A stretch of DNA of 64,000 nt. It comes from DASQPA01 sp963756455 (lineage in GTDB: Bacteria; Acidobacteriota; Thermoanaerobaculia; Multivoradales; UBA5704). Positions 25,245 to 33,595 of this stretch are shown here, in pieces; position 1 is the first letter of the stretch; every line of letters begins with the position of its first letter. The notes beneath the pieces were generated by a model. The model was not told the DNA's origin and ran no database searches. It saw only the letters and a program-made list of their open reading frames with translations. The DNA lies in the NCBI GenBank assembly GCA_963756455.1, contig CAVWNC010000004.1, forward strand, positions 2,046,001-2,110,000. The letters are read 5' to 3'. A program made the translations under genes and the position numbers.

Positions 25245-27224
25245 ATGCCCGCTCGCCGCCGTCTTCCCCTGGGAGTCTGGTTAGGGCTCGCCTTCGCCGG
25301 TGGGACGGGCCTCTGGGCCTGTGGCCCCGGTCCTCCGAACTGGCTGCTGGGGGACGGCGTCCAGCTCTTGAAGAGCCCCGGTACCTGCCTGTGGAAAGAA
25401 CGGTTCGACCAGCTTCTCCCGGCCGGCTCCCACCCTCCCGTCGCCCAGCTCCGGATGGGGAGCGATCCGCCCGAGGAGCCGCTCGCGGTCCAGGGCGCCC
25501 TGCACACGGCGGCGGCCGAGCAGGCGGATCTCACCCTCGCCCTCGGAAGCGACAGCCCGAAACGCCTTAAGGCCATCCTGGACCGTGTGGGAATCCTCCG
25601 CGCCAGCTTCCGGGCTGTCGACGCCTTCACCCTGCCCGGCGCGAAGCGGCCGCGGATCGAGGCGACCCTCCCGGCGGGTCTGCCGGCCGAGATCGACGCC
25701 TACCTGACCGGGGCGATCACCTACCACGAGGAACGTTTCGCCGACGCCCGGAAAATTTGGGAGAGCCTCCTCGCCCGCCCCGCCGCCGAGCGCCGGCAGC
25801 GCTCGGTTTGGGCGGCGTTCATGCTCGGCAGGATGGCCCTGAAGCGAGGGCCCGGGAAGGACGTCGACCCGGAAGAGGCTCTCCGCCGCTTCGCTTCCGT
25901 CCGGCAGCTCGTCCGGGACGGCTTCCCCGACCGTCTGGGGCTCGCCGGCGCGAGCCGCGGCTGGGAAGCGCGGGCCGAGATCGACCGCGGCCGGCCCGAC
26001 CGCGCCGCCGAGATCTACTTCGAGCAGTACGCGGCCGGAGACGAGACGGCCGGGACTTCCCTCGACGTCACCTGCAAGGCCGCCCGCCGGGCCGGCCGGC
26101 CAGCTTTGGTCGCCATGGCCCGTTCCCCCGTGGCCCGCGCCGTCATGACCGCCAGCATCCAGCCTTTAGACACCGCCGGGGCCGCCGCCTGGCTGGCCGC
26201 CGTTGAGGAGGCGGGGGTGAAAGCGACGCCCGGAGCCGACGGCCTCGCCTGCGTCGCCTACGCCGCGGGGGACTTCAAGGCCGCCCAGGCCTGGCTCGAC
26301 CGCGCGCCCGCGGACGCCCCGATGACCGCCTGGATCCGCGCCAAGCTCCTCCTCCGCCAGGGACGCCTGGCCGCGGCCGCTCCCCTTCTCGGGAGAGCCA
26401 GCCGGGAGCACGGTCTCTTGAGCTATCGGCAGGCCGCGGACGACGCGGGAGTCGTCGAGGTCGCGCTCGGGCGCTATACGGCGGCCCTCTCCCACTTGAG
26501 CGAGAGCTTCGGCATGGACGCCGCCTACGTGGCCGAGCGGCTGCTGACTTCCGCCGAGCTCGCGGCCTACGTCGACCGCAGGGACGAGCAGAAGGGGAGG
26601 CTGCGCGATCTCCTCGCCCGGCGGCTGGCGCGCGAAGGACGCTTCCGGGAGGCTCGGAGATATCTACAGAAGCCGTATCGGCCGGCCCTCGACCGGCTCG
26701 TCGCCGGCCTCCGGGCGGAGCACCGGACGGAGCGGCCGGCAGCGCAACGCGCCGCCCTCCTCTTCGCCGCCGCCTGCGCGGCACGGCGGGACGGCATGGA
26801 GATCCTGGGGACCGAGGTCGATCCGGATTGGGCTCTGGAGCTCGGGATGGTGGAGAACCCGCGCCTGCCGGCACCCCGAACGGCGAGCCGGGCCAGGAAG
26901 GTTCTCCTCTGGACCCCGGACGCCGGCCGGCGGGCCGAGCGGAGCCGAGCCCGGCCCGACAAGCGTTTCCACTACCGCTACCTGGCGGCCGCTCTCGCAC
27001 GCCGCGCCGCCGCCCTGCTGCCGGACGGCACGGAAGAAAAAGCCGAATATCTCGCCACCGCCGGCTCCTGGCTCAAGCTCCAGGACCCCGATGCGGCGCT
27101 GCCGTTCTACCGCGCCCTCGAACACTGCTGCGGCAGAACCCCGACCGGCCACGCCGCCCGGGAGATCCACTGGCTCCAGCCTGTCGATGCCTGCCCGGCG
27201 ACCCCGGCGATCCCGGCGCCCTAG
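25245..27224 (+). CDS. Lipoprotein with TPR-like helical repeats
   Basis: 659 residues, ATG preceded by GAGAGGAGGAA. The signal peptide ends in a lipobox LWAC, so the protein should be lipid-anchored. The body is a series of alanine-rich helix pairs such as AITYHEERFADARKIWESLL and AWLDRAPADAPMTAWIRAKLLLRQGRLAAAAPLL, the TPR-like periodicity of scaffold proteins. It probably works with the DUF3142 protein just upstream. Members of this pairing are uncharacterised. Confidence 0.7.
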   Translation: MPARRRLPLGVWLGLAFAGGTGLWACGPGPPNWLLGDGVQLLKSPGTCLWKERFDQLLPAGSHPPVAQLRMGSDPPEEPLAVQGALHTAAAEQADLTLALGSDSPKRLKAILDRVGILRASFRAVDAFTLPGAKRPRIEATLPAGLPAEIDAYLTGAITYHEERFADARKIWESLLARPAAERRQRSVWAAFMLGRMALKRGPGKDVDPEEALRRFASVRQLVRDGFPDRLGLAGASRGWEARAEIDRGRPDRAAEIYFEQYAAGDETAGTSLDVTCKAARRAGRPALVAMARSPVARAVMTASIQPLDTAGAAAWLAAVEEAGVKATPGADGLACVAYAAGDFKAAQAWLDRAPADAPMTAWIRAKLLLRQGRLAAAAPLLGRASREHGLLSYRQAADDAGVVEVALGRYTAALSHLSESFGMDAAYVAERLLTSAELAAYVDRRDEQKGRLRDLLARRLAREGRFREARRYLQKPYRPALDRLVAGLRAEHRTERPAAQRAALLFAAACAARRDGMEILGTEVDPDWALELGMVENPRLPAPRTASRARKVLLWTPDAGRRAERSRARPDKRFHYRYLAAALARRAAALLPDGTEEKAEYLATAGSWLKLQDPDAALPFYRALEHCCGRTPTGHAAREIHWLQPVDACPATPAIPAP

Positions 27225-27982
27225 CGCGCTCCCTCCGCCTTCGCGAACGTCGCCAAGGCCAGCTCCGCCACCTCCGCCGGCGCGACCTTGATCGCCCCCA
27301 GGTGGCGGGCGCCGGGAACGATGAGGCAGCGCGCGGAGGCGAGGCGTGCGAGCTCCTCGGTGTCCTCCGGCCGGACCCCCGGGTCCTCCGAGCCGCCGAC
27401 GTAGGCGACGGCGGCGGCACGGAGGGCGGGAGCGTGGCGCCGCAGGTCGAGGTAGCGGTAGAAACGCGGGAAGACGCAGCGGACGAAGAGATAGCCGGGC
27501 CGCTTGTTGGGCAGCATGCGCCACGACCATTCGAGGAGATGGGGGGAGACGTCCTCGAACATGGCGCCCGCCACCCCGTTTCTCTGGCTTAGAACCTGGT
27601 GCGCCCAGTAGCCGCCGCTGCTCACCCCCCAGACGTGGAGCGGCAAGCCGGCGCTCCGCGATTCCAGGTAGGCGAGCCCGGCCGCCACGTCGCGGTCGAG
27701 GAGTCCGGTGAGCGGTCCGCTGCCGCCGAAGCCCGGAAGGTCCAAGGCGAGCGCCTGGTAGCCGGCGGCACGGAGAGCTTCCACCCGACCGCCGCGGTAG
27801 AAGTAGGACTTCCCCCATTGGATCCAGGGATGGAGGAGGAGCACGGCTCCCCGCGCCGGACCGGGACCGGGAGCGGGAAACCAGGTCGCCGTGAGGTCGC
27901 CCGGCCGCCCCGGGCGCGGCAGGACGACCTCTTCCGCCGGCAGGAGCTGCGGCGGCGGGCTGGGCTGCGGACGGGGCGGCAT
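27221..27982 (-). CDS. Alpha/beta-hydrolase
   Basis: 253 residues if it starts at ATG 27982; a GTG at 28108, five bases beyond the kinase stop, is in the same frame and would extend it. Neither has a clear ribosome site. The strand-turn-helix VLLLHPWIQWGKS is followed by LALDLPGFGGSG, the nucleophile elbow GVSSGG (GxSxG), YVGGSEDPGV (acid) and GARHLG (His). Substrate unknown. It lies downstream of the ComP-like kinase and may be co-transcribed; a hydrolase acting on the peptide signal is only speculation. Confidence 0.75.
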   Translation of the reverse strand: MPPRPQPSPPPQLLPAEEVVLPRPGRPGDLTATWFPAPGPGPARGAVLLLHPWIQWGKSYFYRGGRVEALRAAGYQALALDLPGFGGSGPLTGLLDRDVAAGLAYLESRSAGLPLHVWGVSSGGYWAHQVLSQRNGVAGAMFEDVSPHLLEWSWRMLPNKRPGYLFVRCVFPRFYRYLDLRRHAPALRAAAVAYVGGSEDPGVRPEDTEELARLASARCLIVPGARHLGAIKVAPAEVAELALATFAKAEGAR

Positions 27983-28113
27983 GGGGGGCGAGAAAGCGTG
28001 GAAAAGAGGGCTCGCCAGGCGCTCCTCCCAAGCGGGAGGCCGCTGCGGAGCCCGGATCGCCCCCTTCTCTGGTGCGGCGGGTACGGCGGGTACGGCGCTT
28101 CTGATCACGAGCG

Positions 28114-31100
28114 TCAGACGGCCTGCGCCAGGCCTTCGTTGGCGTCGAGGACGGCGCGCACGGCCCGCGCCAGGATCTGCGCCGAAAACGGCTTTTGAAG
28201 ACAGAGAGGGGCGTCGTCCCCACCCAGGAGCGGCTCCTCGTTGTAGCCCGACATGTAGATCACCCGCATCTGCGGCCGGCTCCCCGAAAGGCGTGCAGCG
28301 AGCTCTGGACCCTTCATCCGCGGCATGGTGACGTCGGTCAGCAGCAGGTCGATGGGCTCGCGCCACTCCCCGGCGACCAGAAGCGCCTCGTCCCCCGAGG
28401 CCGCCGGTAGCACCCGGTAGCCCTTGCCGGCGAGGATCTGGCGCAGCACCGTCCGCGCCTCCTCCTCGTCCTCGACGAGGAGGATGGTCTCGGCGCCGCC
28501 GCCCGCCCCAGTCAGAACCTCGCTCGCCCGCACGACCTCGCGGTCCTCGGTGGCCGGCAGGTAGATGCTGAAGCAGGTTCCCTGCCCCGGTGCGCTGTCG
28601 ACGAAGATGTGACCGCCGCTCTGCCGGACGATGCCGTAGGCGGTCGACAGGCCGAGCCCGGTGCCCTCCCCCTTGGTGCTGAAGAAGGGCTCGAAGATCC
28701 GCTGCTGGGTCTCGGGGTCCATGCCGAGCCCGGTATCGATCACCGTCAGGACGACGAAGGAGCCGGGCGGGACGTCGGTGTGCGGCGCCGGACGGCCGAG
28801 GCCGACCGCGAGCGGGGCCGTGCGGATGACCAGGCGACCACCGGTGGGCATCGCCTGGCGGGCGTTGACCGCCAGGTTGACGATCACCTGCTCCATCTGG
28901 CCGGGGTCGATCTTGATCCGCGCGAGCGTCGGCGAGAGATCGGTCAGGAGGGCGACGTCCTCACCGAGCAGCCGCTGCAGCATCTTCTCGACGCCGGAGA
29001 CGACCGCGTTCAAGTCCATCACCCGCTTCTCCATCGGCTGCCGGCGAGCGAAAGCCAGGAGCTGCTTGGTGAGCGAGGCCGCCTTCTGGCCGGCATCCTT
29101 GATCCCGGACAGGTTTCTCGCCAGGAACGGATCGTTCTCGTAGCGCTCGATCAGCAGGTCGCTGTAGCCGAAGATGGCGAGCAGACAGTTGTTGAAATCG
29201 TGCGCCACGCCAGCCGACAGGCGGCCGATCGCCTCCATCTTCTGCGACAGGAGGAGCTGGCGCTGGAGCATCTTGTTCTCCGCCTCGTCGCGCTTCCTCC
29301 GCGCGATGTCACGGATGGCGACGACGGTCACGTCCTCGCCCTGGAAGACGTACTTCTTGCCCGCGATCTCGATCTCGACCGGCGTCCGGTCGCTCTTCCA
29401 GCCGATCCCCTCGCGCGGCTCGGCCTGGAGGACCGTCTCCCCTTCAGAGACAAGGTCGGACAGGTCGCGGCCGAGGAGCTCGGAGGTCGAGCAGCCGAAG
29501 ATGGAGAGGAGGGCGTGGTTGACCTCCAGGATGCGGCCGTTTCTGACGATGGCGATCCCTTCGAGCGTCGCCTCGAAGAGGTTCCGGAAGCGCTCTTCGC
29601 TGCGCCGGATCTCCCGCTCGGCCGTCTTCCTCTGGGCGATCTCCTGCTGTGCGCGCTCGTAGAGTCGGATGTTCTCGACCATCGGGGCGATCTGATTGGC
29701 GACCGTCGACAGGAGCCGCACGTCGCTCACCGGATAGTAGTCGTCGGGATCGCGGCGGCCGATCAGCCAGACGCCGATGGCCTTGGCCTGGAGGGCGAGG
29801 GGGACGGCGAGGCGTACCCAGGAGCGCGGCCCCGCGGGCTCCGGCAGGAGCGGCGGCGGGATGTAGCGCCCTCCCTGGGCGAGGAGGGCGGCGAGCTCGT
29901 CGACCGTGGGCTCCGTCTCGCCCGCCGGCAGGGCCTGCTCGTAGAGGGTCTCCCGCGAGCCGTCGGCGAACAGGTAGAGGGCCGATTGGCGGATGAGCAG
30001 GGTGGGCAGGATCTCGTCGGTGATGACCCGCGCGAGAACGGCGCGGTCGAAGGCCGTGGGGATCCGCTCGGAGACGATGCCGATGACCTCTTCCTGGGTA
30101 TGGCGGATGCCGAAGACGTGCCGGTCGACGAGGAGCTGGAAACGCGTCCGCAGGAAAGGGGTGATGACGGCGAAGAGCAAGGAGACGAAGAGGACGGAGA
30201 CCGGAAACTGCGAGTCCCCTGTCGCCCGGCTGCCGCTCACCACGAGGAGGGTCGCGACGAAGATGATGAGCGCGACCGCCGAGAAGCTGTAGGCGCCCAC
30301 CAGGCGGTTGGCGCGGAATTCGAGCGCCCCCAGGTGGTGCTTGTAGATGGCGTAGATATAGCTCATCGGCAGGAGCGCGAGCGCCGGTGCCGAGAGGAGG
30401 GACATCCAGGGGAAAAAATCGCGCACGTCGGCGATGTGGAGGATCAGCAGAAGACTGGGAAAGATACCAAAGAAGAAGATGTACGGTCCCAGCCCGAAAA
30501 GCATGCCGAAAAGCATGATCCGGTTGGCCACCTTGACCGCCGGGTCCCGGGTCAGCAGGAGCCGCAGGAGCAGGATGCCGGTGGAGAGCAGGAGCCCCGC
30601 CACCGCCCACCAGACGACGACGGCGATCAGGCCGTTGCGGGGCGAGGCATCGACGACGATGAGGACGAGCGCGGCGAGATAGAGAGGCCCGAGGAGCGCC
30701 AGGCGCAGGCGCTTGCCGAGGAGCGGGTTGGGGAGGATCGTATGAAGATGGATGGCGAGCGGCAGGAAGAGCCAGATGACGACGTGGAAGACGACCGCCG
30801 AGCCGGCCGTGCGCCGGCTGGAGAGCTGACCCGCGGCCAGCCAGAGACTCGTCGTATAAGAGAAAAGAACGAAGATCAACCAGCGCTCGTCGCGCGGTCG
30901 CAGCAGGACCACGGCGATCGTCCCCATCAGCCAGAAGATGAGGGGGAGGATGGCGAACGGTCCCACGCCGGTCAGCAGGGGATGCGCGTTCTGATGGGCG
31001 TGGATGTTGAGCGGGAAGGTCAGCACCTTGCTGCCCCGCCTCACCCGGACCAGCCCGATCCCATGATCGAGACCCGAGAACAGCTCGACCGAACGGTGGT

Positions 31101-31350
31101 TCTGCCATTGGTCGAAATCGAGTCTGCCGAGGGCCAGCATCCGATCGCCGATCTGGAGGCACGGCGGGTCGGCGGGGCAGGGGGCGGCGGTGACCACCTC
31201 CCAACTGGGGCTCAAGGTGAAGGGGAGTTGGGGGATGACCGCGGCGTAGGCATAGTAGGCGCAGACGAGCAGCAGGGAAAGAGAGATCGATCCCCACAGC
31301 AGGTCCGTCTTGAGCGCGCGCACCCGCGCCTTGATCGCGTCGAATTCCAT
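28114..31350 (-). CDS. Hybrid sensor histidine kinase with ComP-like PDZ/multi-TM sensor
   Basis: 1,078 residues. After one TM helix (about 18-40) comes an extracytoplasmic PDZ-like segment (LQIGDRMLALGRLDFDQWQ). A polytopic region follows to ~380 (ILPLIFWLMGTIAVVLL, WLFLPLAIHLHTILP, YIFFFGIFPSLLLILHI), then a GAF-like domain (~440-575), a PAS domain (~590-700), HisKA with His717 in SAGVAHDFNN, HATPase (DTGLGMD, GTGLGLST) and a receiver with Asp1006 (LLLTDVTMP). The N-terminal plan is that of Bacillus ComP. It lies directly downstream of a small Trp-peptide gene and a polyprenyl synthase, as comP does after comQX. No DNA-binding output domain is attached. Confidence 0.9.
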   Translation of the reverse strand: MEFDAIKARVRALKTDLLWGSISLSLLLVCAYYAYAAVIPQLPFTLSPSWEVVTAAPCPADPPCLQIGDRMLALGRLDFDQWQNHRSVELFSGLDHGIGLVRVRRGSKVLTFPLNIHAHQNAHPLLTGVGPFAILPLIFWLMGTIAVVLLRPRDERWLIFVLFSYTTSLWLAAGQLSSRRTAGSAVVFHVVIWLFLPLAIHLHTILPNPLLGKRLRLALLGPLYLAALVLIVVDASPRNGLIAVVVWWAVAGLLLSTGILLLRLLLTRDPAVKVANRIMLFGMLFGLGPYIFFFGIFPSLLLILHIADVRDFFPWMSLLSAPALALLPMSYIYAIYKHHLGALEFRANRLVGAYSFSAVALIIFVATLLVVSGSRATGDSQFPVSVLFVSLLFAVITPFLRTRFQLLVDRHVFGIRHTQEEVIGIVSERIPTAFDRAVLARVITDEILPTLLIRQSALYLFADGSRETLYEQALPAGETEPTVDELAALLAQGGRYIPPPLLPEPAGPRSWVRLAVPLALQAKAIGVWLIGRRDPDDYYPVSDVRLLSTVANQIAPMVENIRLYERAQQEIAQRKTAEREIRRSEERFRNLFEATLEGIAIVRNGRILEVNHALLSIFGCSTSELLGRDLSDLVSEGETVLQAEPREGIGWKSDRTPVEIEIAGKKYVFQGEDVTVVAIRDIARRKRDEAENKMLQRQLLLSQKMEAIGRLSAGVAHDFNNCLLAIFGYSDLLIERYENDPFLARNLSGIKDAGQKAASLTKQLLAFARRQPMEKRVMDLNAVVSGVEKMLQRLLGEDVALLTDLSPTLARIKIDPGQMEQVIVNLAVNARQAMPTGGRLVIRTAPLAVGLGRPAPHTDVPPGSFVVLTVIDTGLGMDPETQQRIFEPFFSTKGEGTGLGLSTAYGIVRQSGGHIFVDSAPGQGTCFSIYLPATEDREVVRASEVLTGAGGGAETILLVEDEEEARTVLRQILAGKGYRVLPAASGDEALLVAGEWREPIDLLLTDVTMPRMKGPELAARLSGSRPQMRVIYMSGYNEEPLLGGDDAPLCLQKPFSAQILARAVRAVLDANEGLAQAV

Positions 31351-31529
31351 AAGGCTGGCGGGAGAAGTTTACACCAGGCGCCGCACCCTAGGCGCCCGCC
31401 CTGCCGGGGGACGGATAGGGAGGAGACGCCGCGGGGCCCCGGGGACGGCGCATGGACTCTCGGGGCTCCGCGGTGGTCACAGCCCGAACGCCGGCAGGGT
31501 CCCCTGCAGACCGCCGGCGTCGAAGAACG

Positions 31530-31721
31530 TCAGGCTCCCACCTCGGCCAGACCGACCGGAACGGGGATCGCATCGCTCCAGTAAGCCCAGCCACCATCTG
31601 CTGTCGCCGCGACAACCAGGTCCTTGAGGCTACCGAGCCGGCTCAACCGGGTAAGGGCAACGAACAGGGAATTCTTCTCTTTACCGGTCTCTAGCTGGGT
31701 GCGGAAATCTTGAATGGACAT
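31530..31721 (-). CDS. Putative prenylated-signal precursor peptide 2 (ComX-like)
   Basis: 63 residues with GGGAGG 8 bases before ATG 31721. It begins MSIQDFRTQLETGKEKN, continues with a leucine-rich helix, and holds GGWAYWSD (Trp45, Trp48), then AIPVPVGLAEVGA. It aligns without gaps over the start and core with the peptide at 33097-33285: MSIxDFxxxL at the front and G-x-W-x-x-W-S near residue 45-50. Lying between the polyprenyl synthase and the ComP-like kinase, it is proposed as a peptide whose tryptophan is isoprenylated. Kind of modification and cleavage site are inference. Confidence 0.75.
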   Translation of the reverse strand: MSIQDFRTQLETGKEKNSLFVALTRLSRLGSLKDLVVAATADGGWAYWSDAIPVPVGLAEVGA

Positions 31722-32011
31722 TTTAAACGACCTCCCGCGGAGGGGTTCTCGACCCCTTCTCGAATTTGACGGTTGACATCGTTACCGAGTCGGACAGGAG
31801 GGTGAGCGAGAGGAGGCGGACCGCGCGCCCGGTTCGGGCGAACCGTGGCTTCTGTGCGCGTATCGAGAGGACGGCGAAGGGCGGCTCCGCCCGCTCTGGG
31901 GATGACGGCAAGAACGCTGGCGTGGCCCGACCGCCAGGGCGGTTTCCAAGCGACCTCCGGGGTCGCCTGGAGAACGATCGCGGAGATGGAGTAGGTCGTC
32001 ACAGCCGTCCT
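31722..32011. other. Spacer between peptide 2 and the polyprenyl synthase
   Basis: 290 bases with several short overlapping frames, none convincing. On the minus strand an AGGGG-(7)-CCCCT hairpin lies about 20-40 bases upstream of the peptide 2 ribosome site and could tune its expression. Confidence 0.4.
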
Positions 32012-32964
32012 TCATCCCACCGAGAGCGCCGCCGGCTCCGCCACTCCGACGGAGGCGAGGAGGCGGTGCAGAGGAGCCATGTGCCGCGCCAGCAGGCGGG
32101 CGACCGGCTCGGGCTGCGGCAGCGGCAGCTCCGTCAGCAGGTCGTTCGCCTCCTTCGAGAACTCAAACATCTTGAAGGCGCAGAAGCTGACCGCGCCGCT
32201 CGCGATGAGGATCTTCTGGGCCGCGGCGAGGGACTCCGGATCCTCTACGCGTCGCGACAGGTCGAGGAACGCCTGACGGTCCGGATGCTCGGCCGTCATG
32301 GCGAAGAGGATGGGCAGGTTGTTCGAGCGCCGCTGCCAGTCGGCACCGGCCGGCACCTGAACGGCATCGGTGAGATCGTCGCTCACCTGGACGAGCCGAC
32401 CGAGGATCCCCCCAGCCGTTCGAGGCCCTCGACGACGTCGTCCGGGGCCTCGCCGATCAACGCCCCGAGGCGGAAAGCGGCGCCGAAGAGCGGTGGGGTC
32501 TTCGCCTCGACCACCTGCCAGTACTCCTCCTCGCCGGTCACCTCGTGGGCGTCGAGCCCCTGGCCGAAGGCGGTCCCCAGAGCCATCCGGGCGAGGGTCG
32601 CCTGGAGGGCCGCGCGGGTCGCCGCCGGCAACGCGGGATGGTTGAGCAGGCGGTGCCCCGCGGCCTGGAAGGCGAGCGCCAGGTTGGCCGCCCTCCCCGC
32701 TCCCATCCGGTGGTAGTCGCCGTTCGGGTCCAGGTCGAGCATGTCATCGACCAGGTGGATGCTGATCAGGGAGCAGAAGACCGCCGCGGCGGCGGGCAGC
32801 GTCCTGTCGGCGGAGCCCCCCACGGCCTCGCAGGCGATCTCCGGATAGTCCCACACCGAGAGAGACTCGCGGTGGACCACCCGCTCCATCAGTCCGAGCA
32901 TCTCCGGCCAGGCCGCGACCTCGGGGAGCGAGCGAATCTGCGCTTTCATCTCTTTGAACCTCAT
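32012..32964 (-). CDS. Polyprenyl-synthase/ComQ-like isoprenyl transferase (frameshifted)
   Basis: Start ATG 32964 behind GGGAG. The first frame (to 32383) has the first aspartate motif LVDDMLD (Asp73, Asp74, Asp77). The second frame (32012-32386) carries the second, SDDLTD, then PAGADWQRRSNNLPILFA and a helical C-terminus. One extra G in the six-G run (32408-32413 on the plus strand) would join them into ~317 residues of normal length, reading LGGILGRLVQVSDDLTD. The GGKRxRP lysine/arginine motif of chain-elongating synthases is absent, as in ComQ. QGLDAHEVTG and the later CAFKMFEFSKEA parallel ComQ by eye. It lies between two Trp-containing peptide genes. The frameshift may be a base-calling error, a slippery site or real decay. 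Confidence 0.8.
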
Positions 32965-33096
32965 GGCGGATCTCCCTCAGTCTGAAACTTTCTGTCGCTT
33001 CCGTAAATCCCCGGGGCACTCGTCAGAGCCCCCGGGGACACCGGCCTCGACCGCCGGAACCGGCCCTCGGATCTCTCCGCGGGCCGAGAACCTCGA

Positions 33097-33285
33097 TCAG
33101 GCTACGGCCACACCCTCATGCTCGGAGGTCATCTGGCTCCAAATACCCCAGTCCCCCATGGGATCGTTCGTGCCACCACCAGCCGCCGCCGGCTCTTCGA
33201 TCAAGAGCAAACGGCGCAGTGATCCGAGAAGAGCGTTGTCCTCGTGCCCCAAGGTAAGCTTCGAATAAAAATCACGAATCGACAT
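33097..33285 (-). CDS. Putative prenylated-signal precursor peptide 1 (ComX-like)
   Basis: 62 residues from ATG 33285 (GGAG 11 bases upstream; a longer frame to 33363 is not supported). It begins MSIRDFYSKLTLGHEDN, then LLGSLRRLLLIEE, a PAAAGGGTND linker, and MGDWGIWSQ with Trp46 and Trp49, ending TSEHEGVAVA. The start and the W-x-x-W-S core are shared with peptide 2, while the helix and tail differ. It is first in the minus-strand run peptide 1, polyprenyl synthase, peptide 2, kinase. The AAA-rich sequence just before the ATG is also shared by both peptide genes. Confidence 0.75.
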   Translation of the reverse strand: MSIRDFYSKLTLGHEDNALLGSLRRLLLIEEPAAAGGGTNDPMGDWGIWSQMTSEHEGVAVA

Positions 33286-33595
33286 TTTGGCGTAGTCTCC
33301 ACAGAACAGAAAAGGACATCCCTCAAAAGGGTCAGCCTTTAGGTTAATGTTACAGTGCAACACGAAAGGGTGCTACGGGGAAGGTGGAAAGACGGAGAGA
33401 TACAGCTATGATGTGTTTTTTACGATATGTCCCCCCAAGCAAATAGACAGCAGTGAATTCATAGGACGAATCACTCTGGCGAGCTCGATCCGTCTGCACC
33501 CCTAGTGTAACCGATGAGACGAGGCGGGACAAAAATAGAAAAATAAAACTACCCGGGAGAGACGGACGCCCACCCCGTGGGGCGGGGCTACGGAG
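33286..33595 (-). promoter_or_regulatory. A/T-rich upstream region of the signalling cluster
   Basis: 310 bases with no gene and much lower GC than the neighbours, including T6 at 33417-33422 and ACAAAAATAGAAAAATAAAAC near 33530. As the only sizeable A/T-rich gap in this run it most likely holds the promoter for the peptide-synthase-kinase genes. I cannot assign exact boxes. Confidence 0.45.

Noticed and set aside
28609..31584. A 991-codon plus-strand frame
   Set aside because: Antisense of the histidine kinase; strongly acidic/Arg-rich low-complexity translation without domains.
31691..32002. A 103-codon frame between the polyprenyl synthase and peptide 2, considered as a third signal peptide
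   Set aside because: It lacks the MSIxDF start and the W-x-x-W-S core and has no ribosome site.
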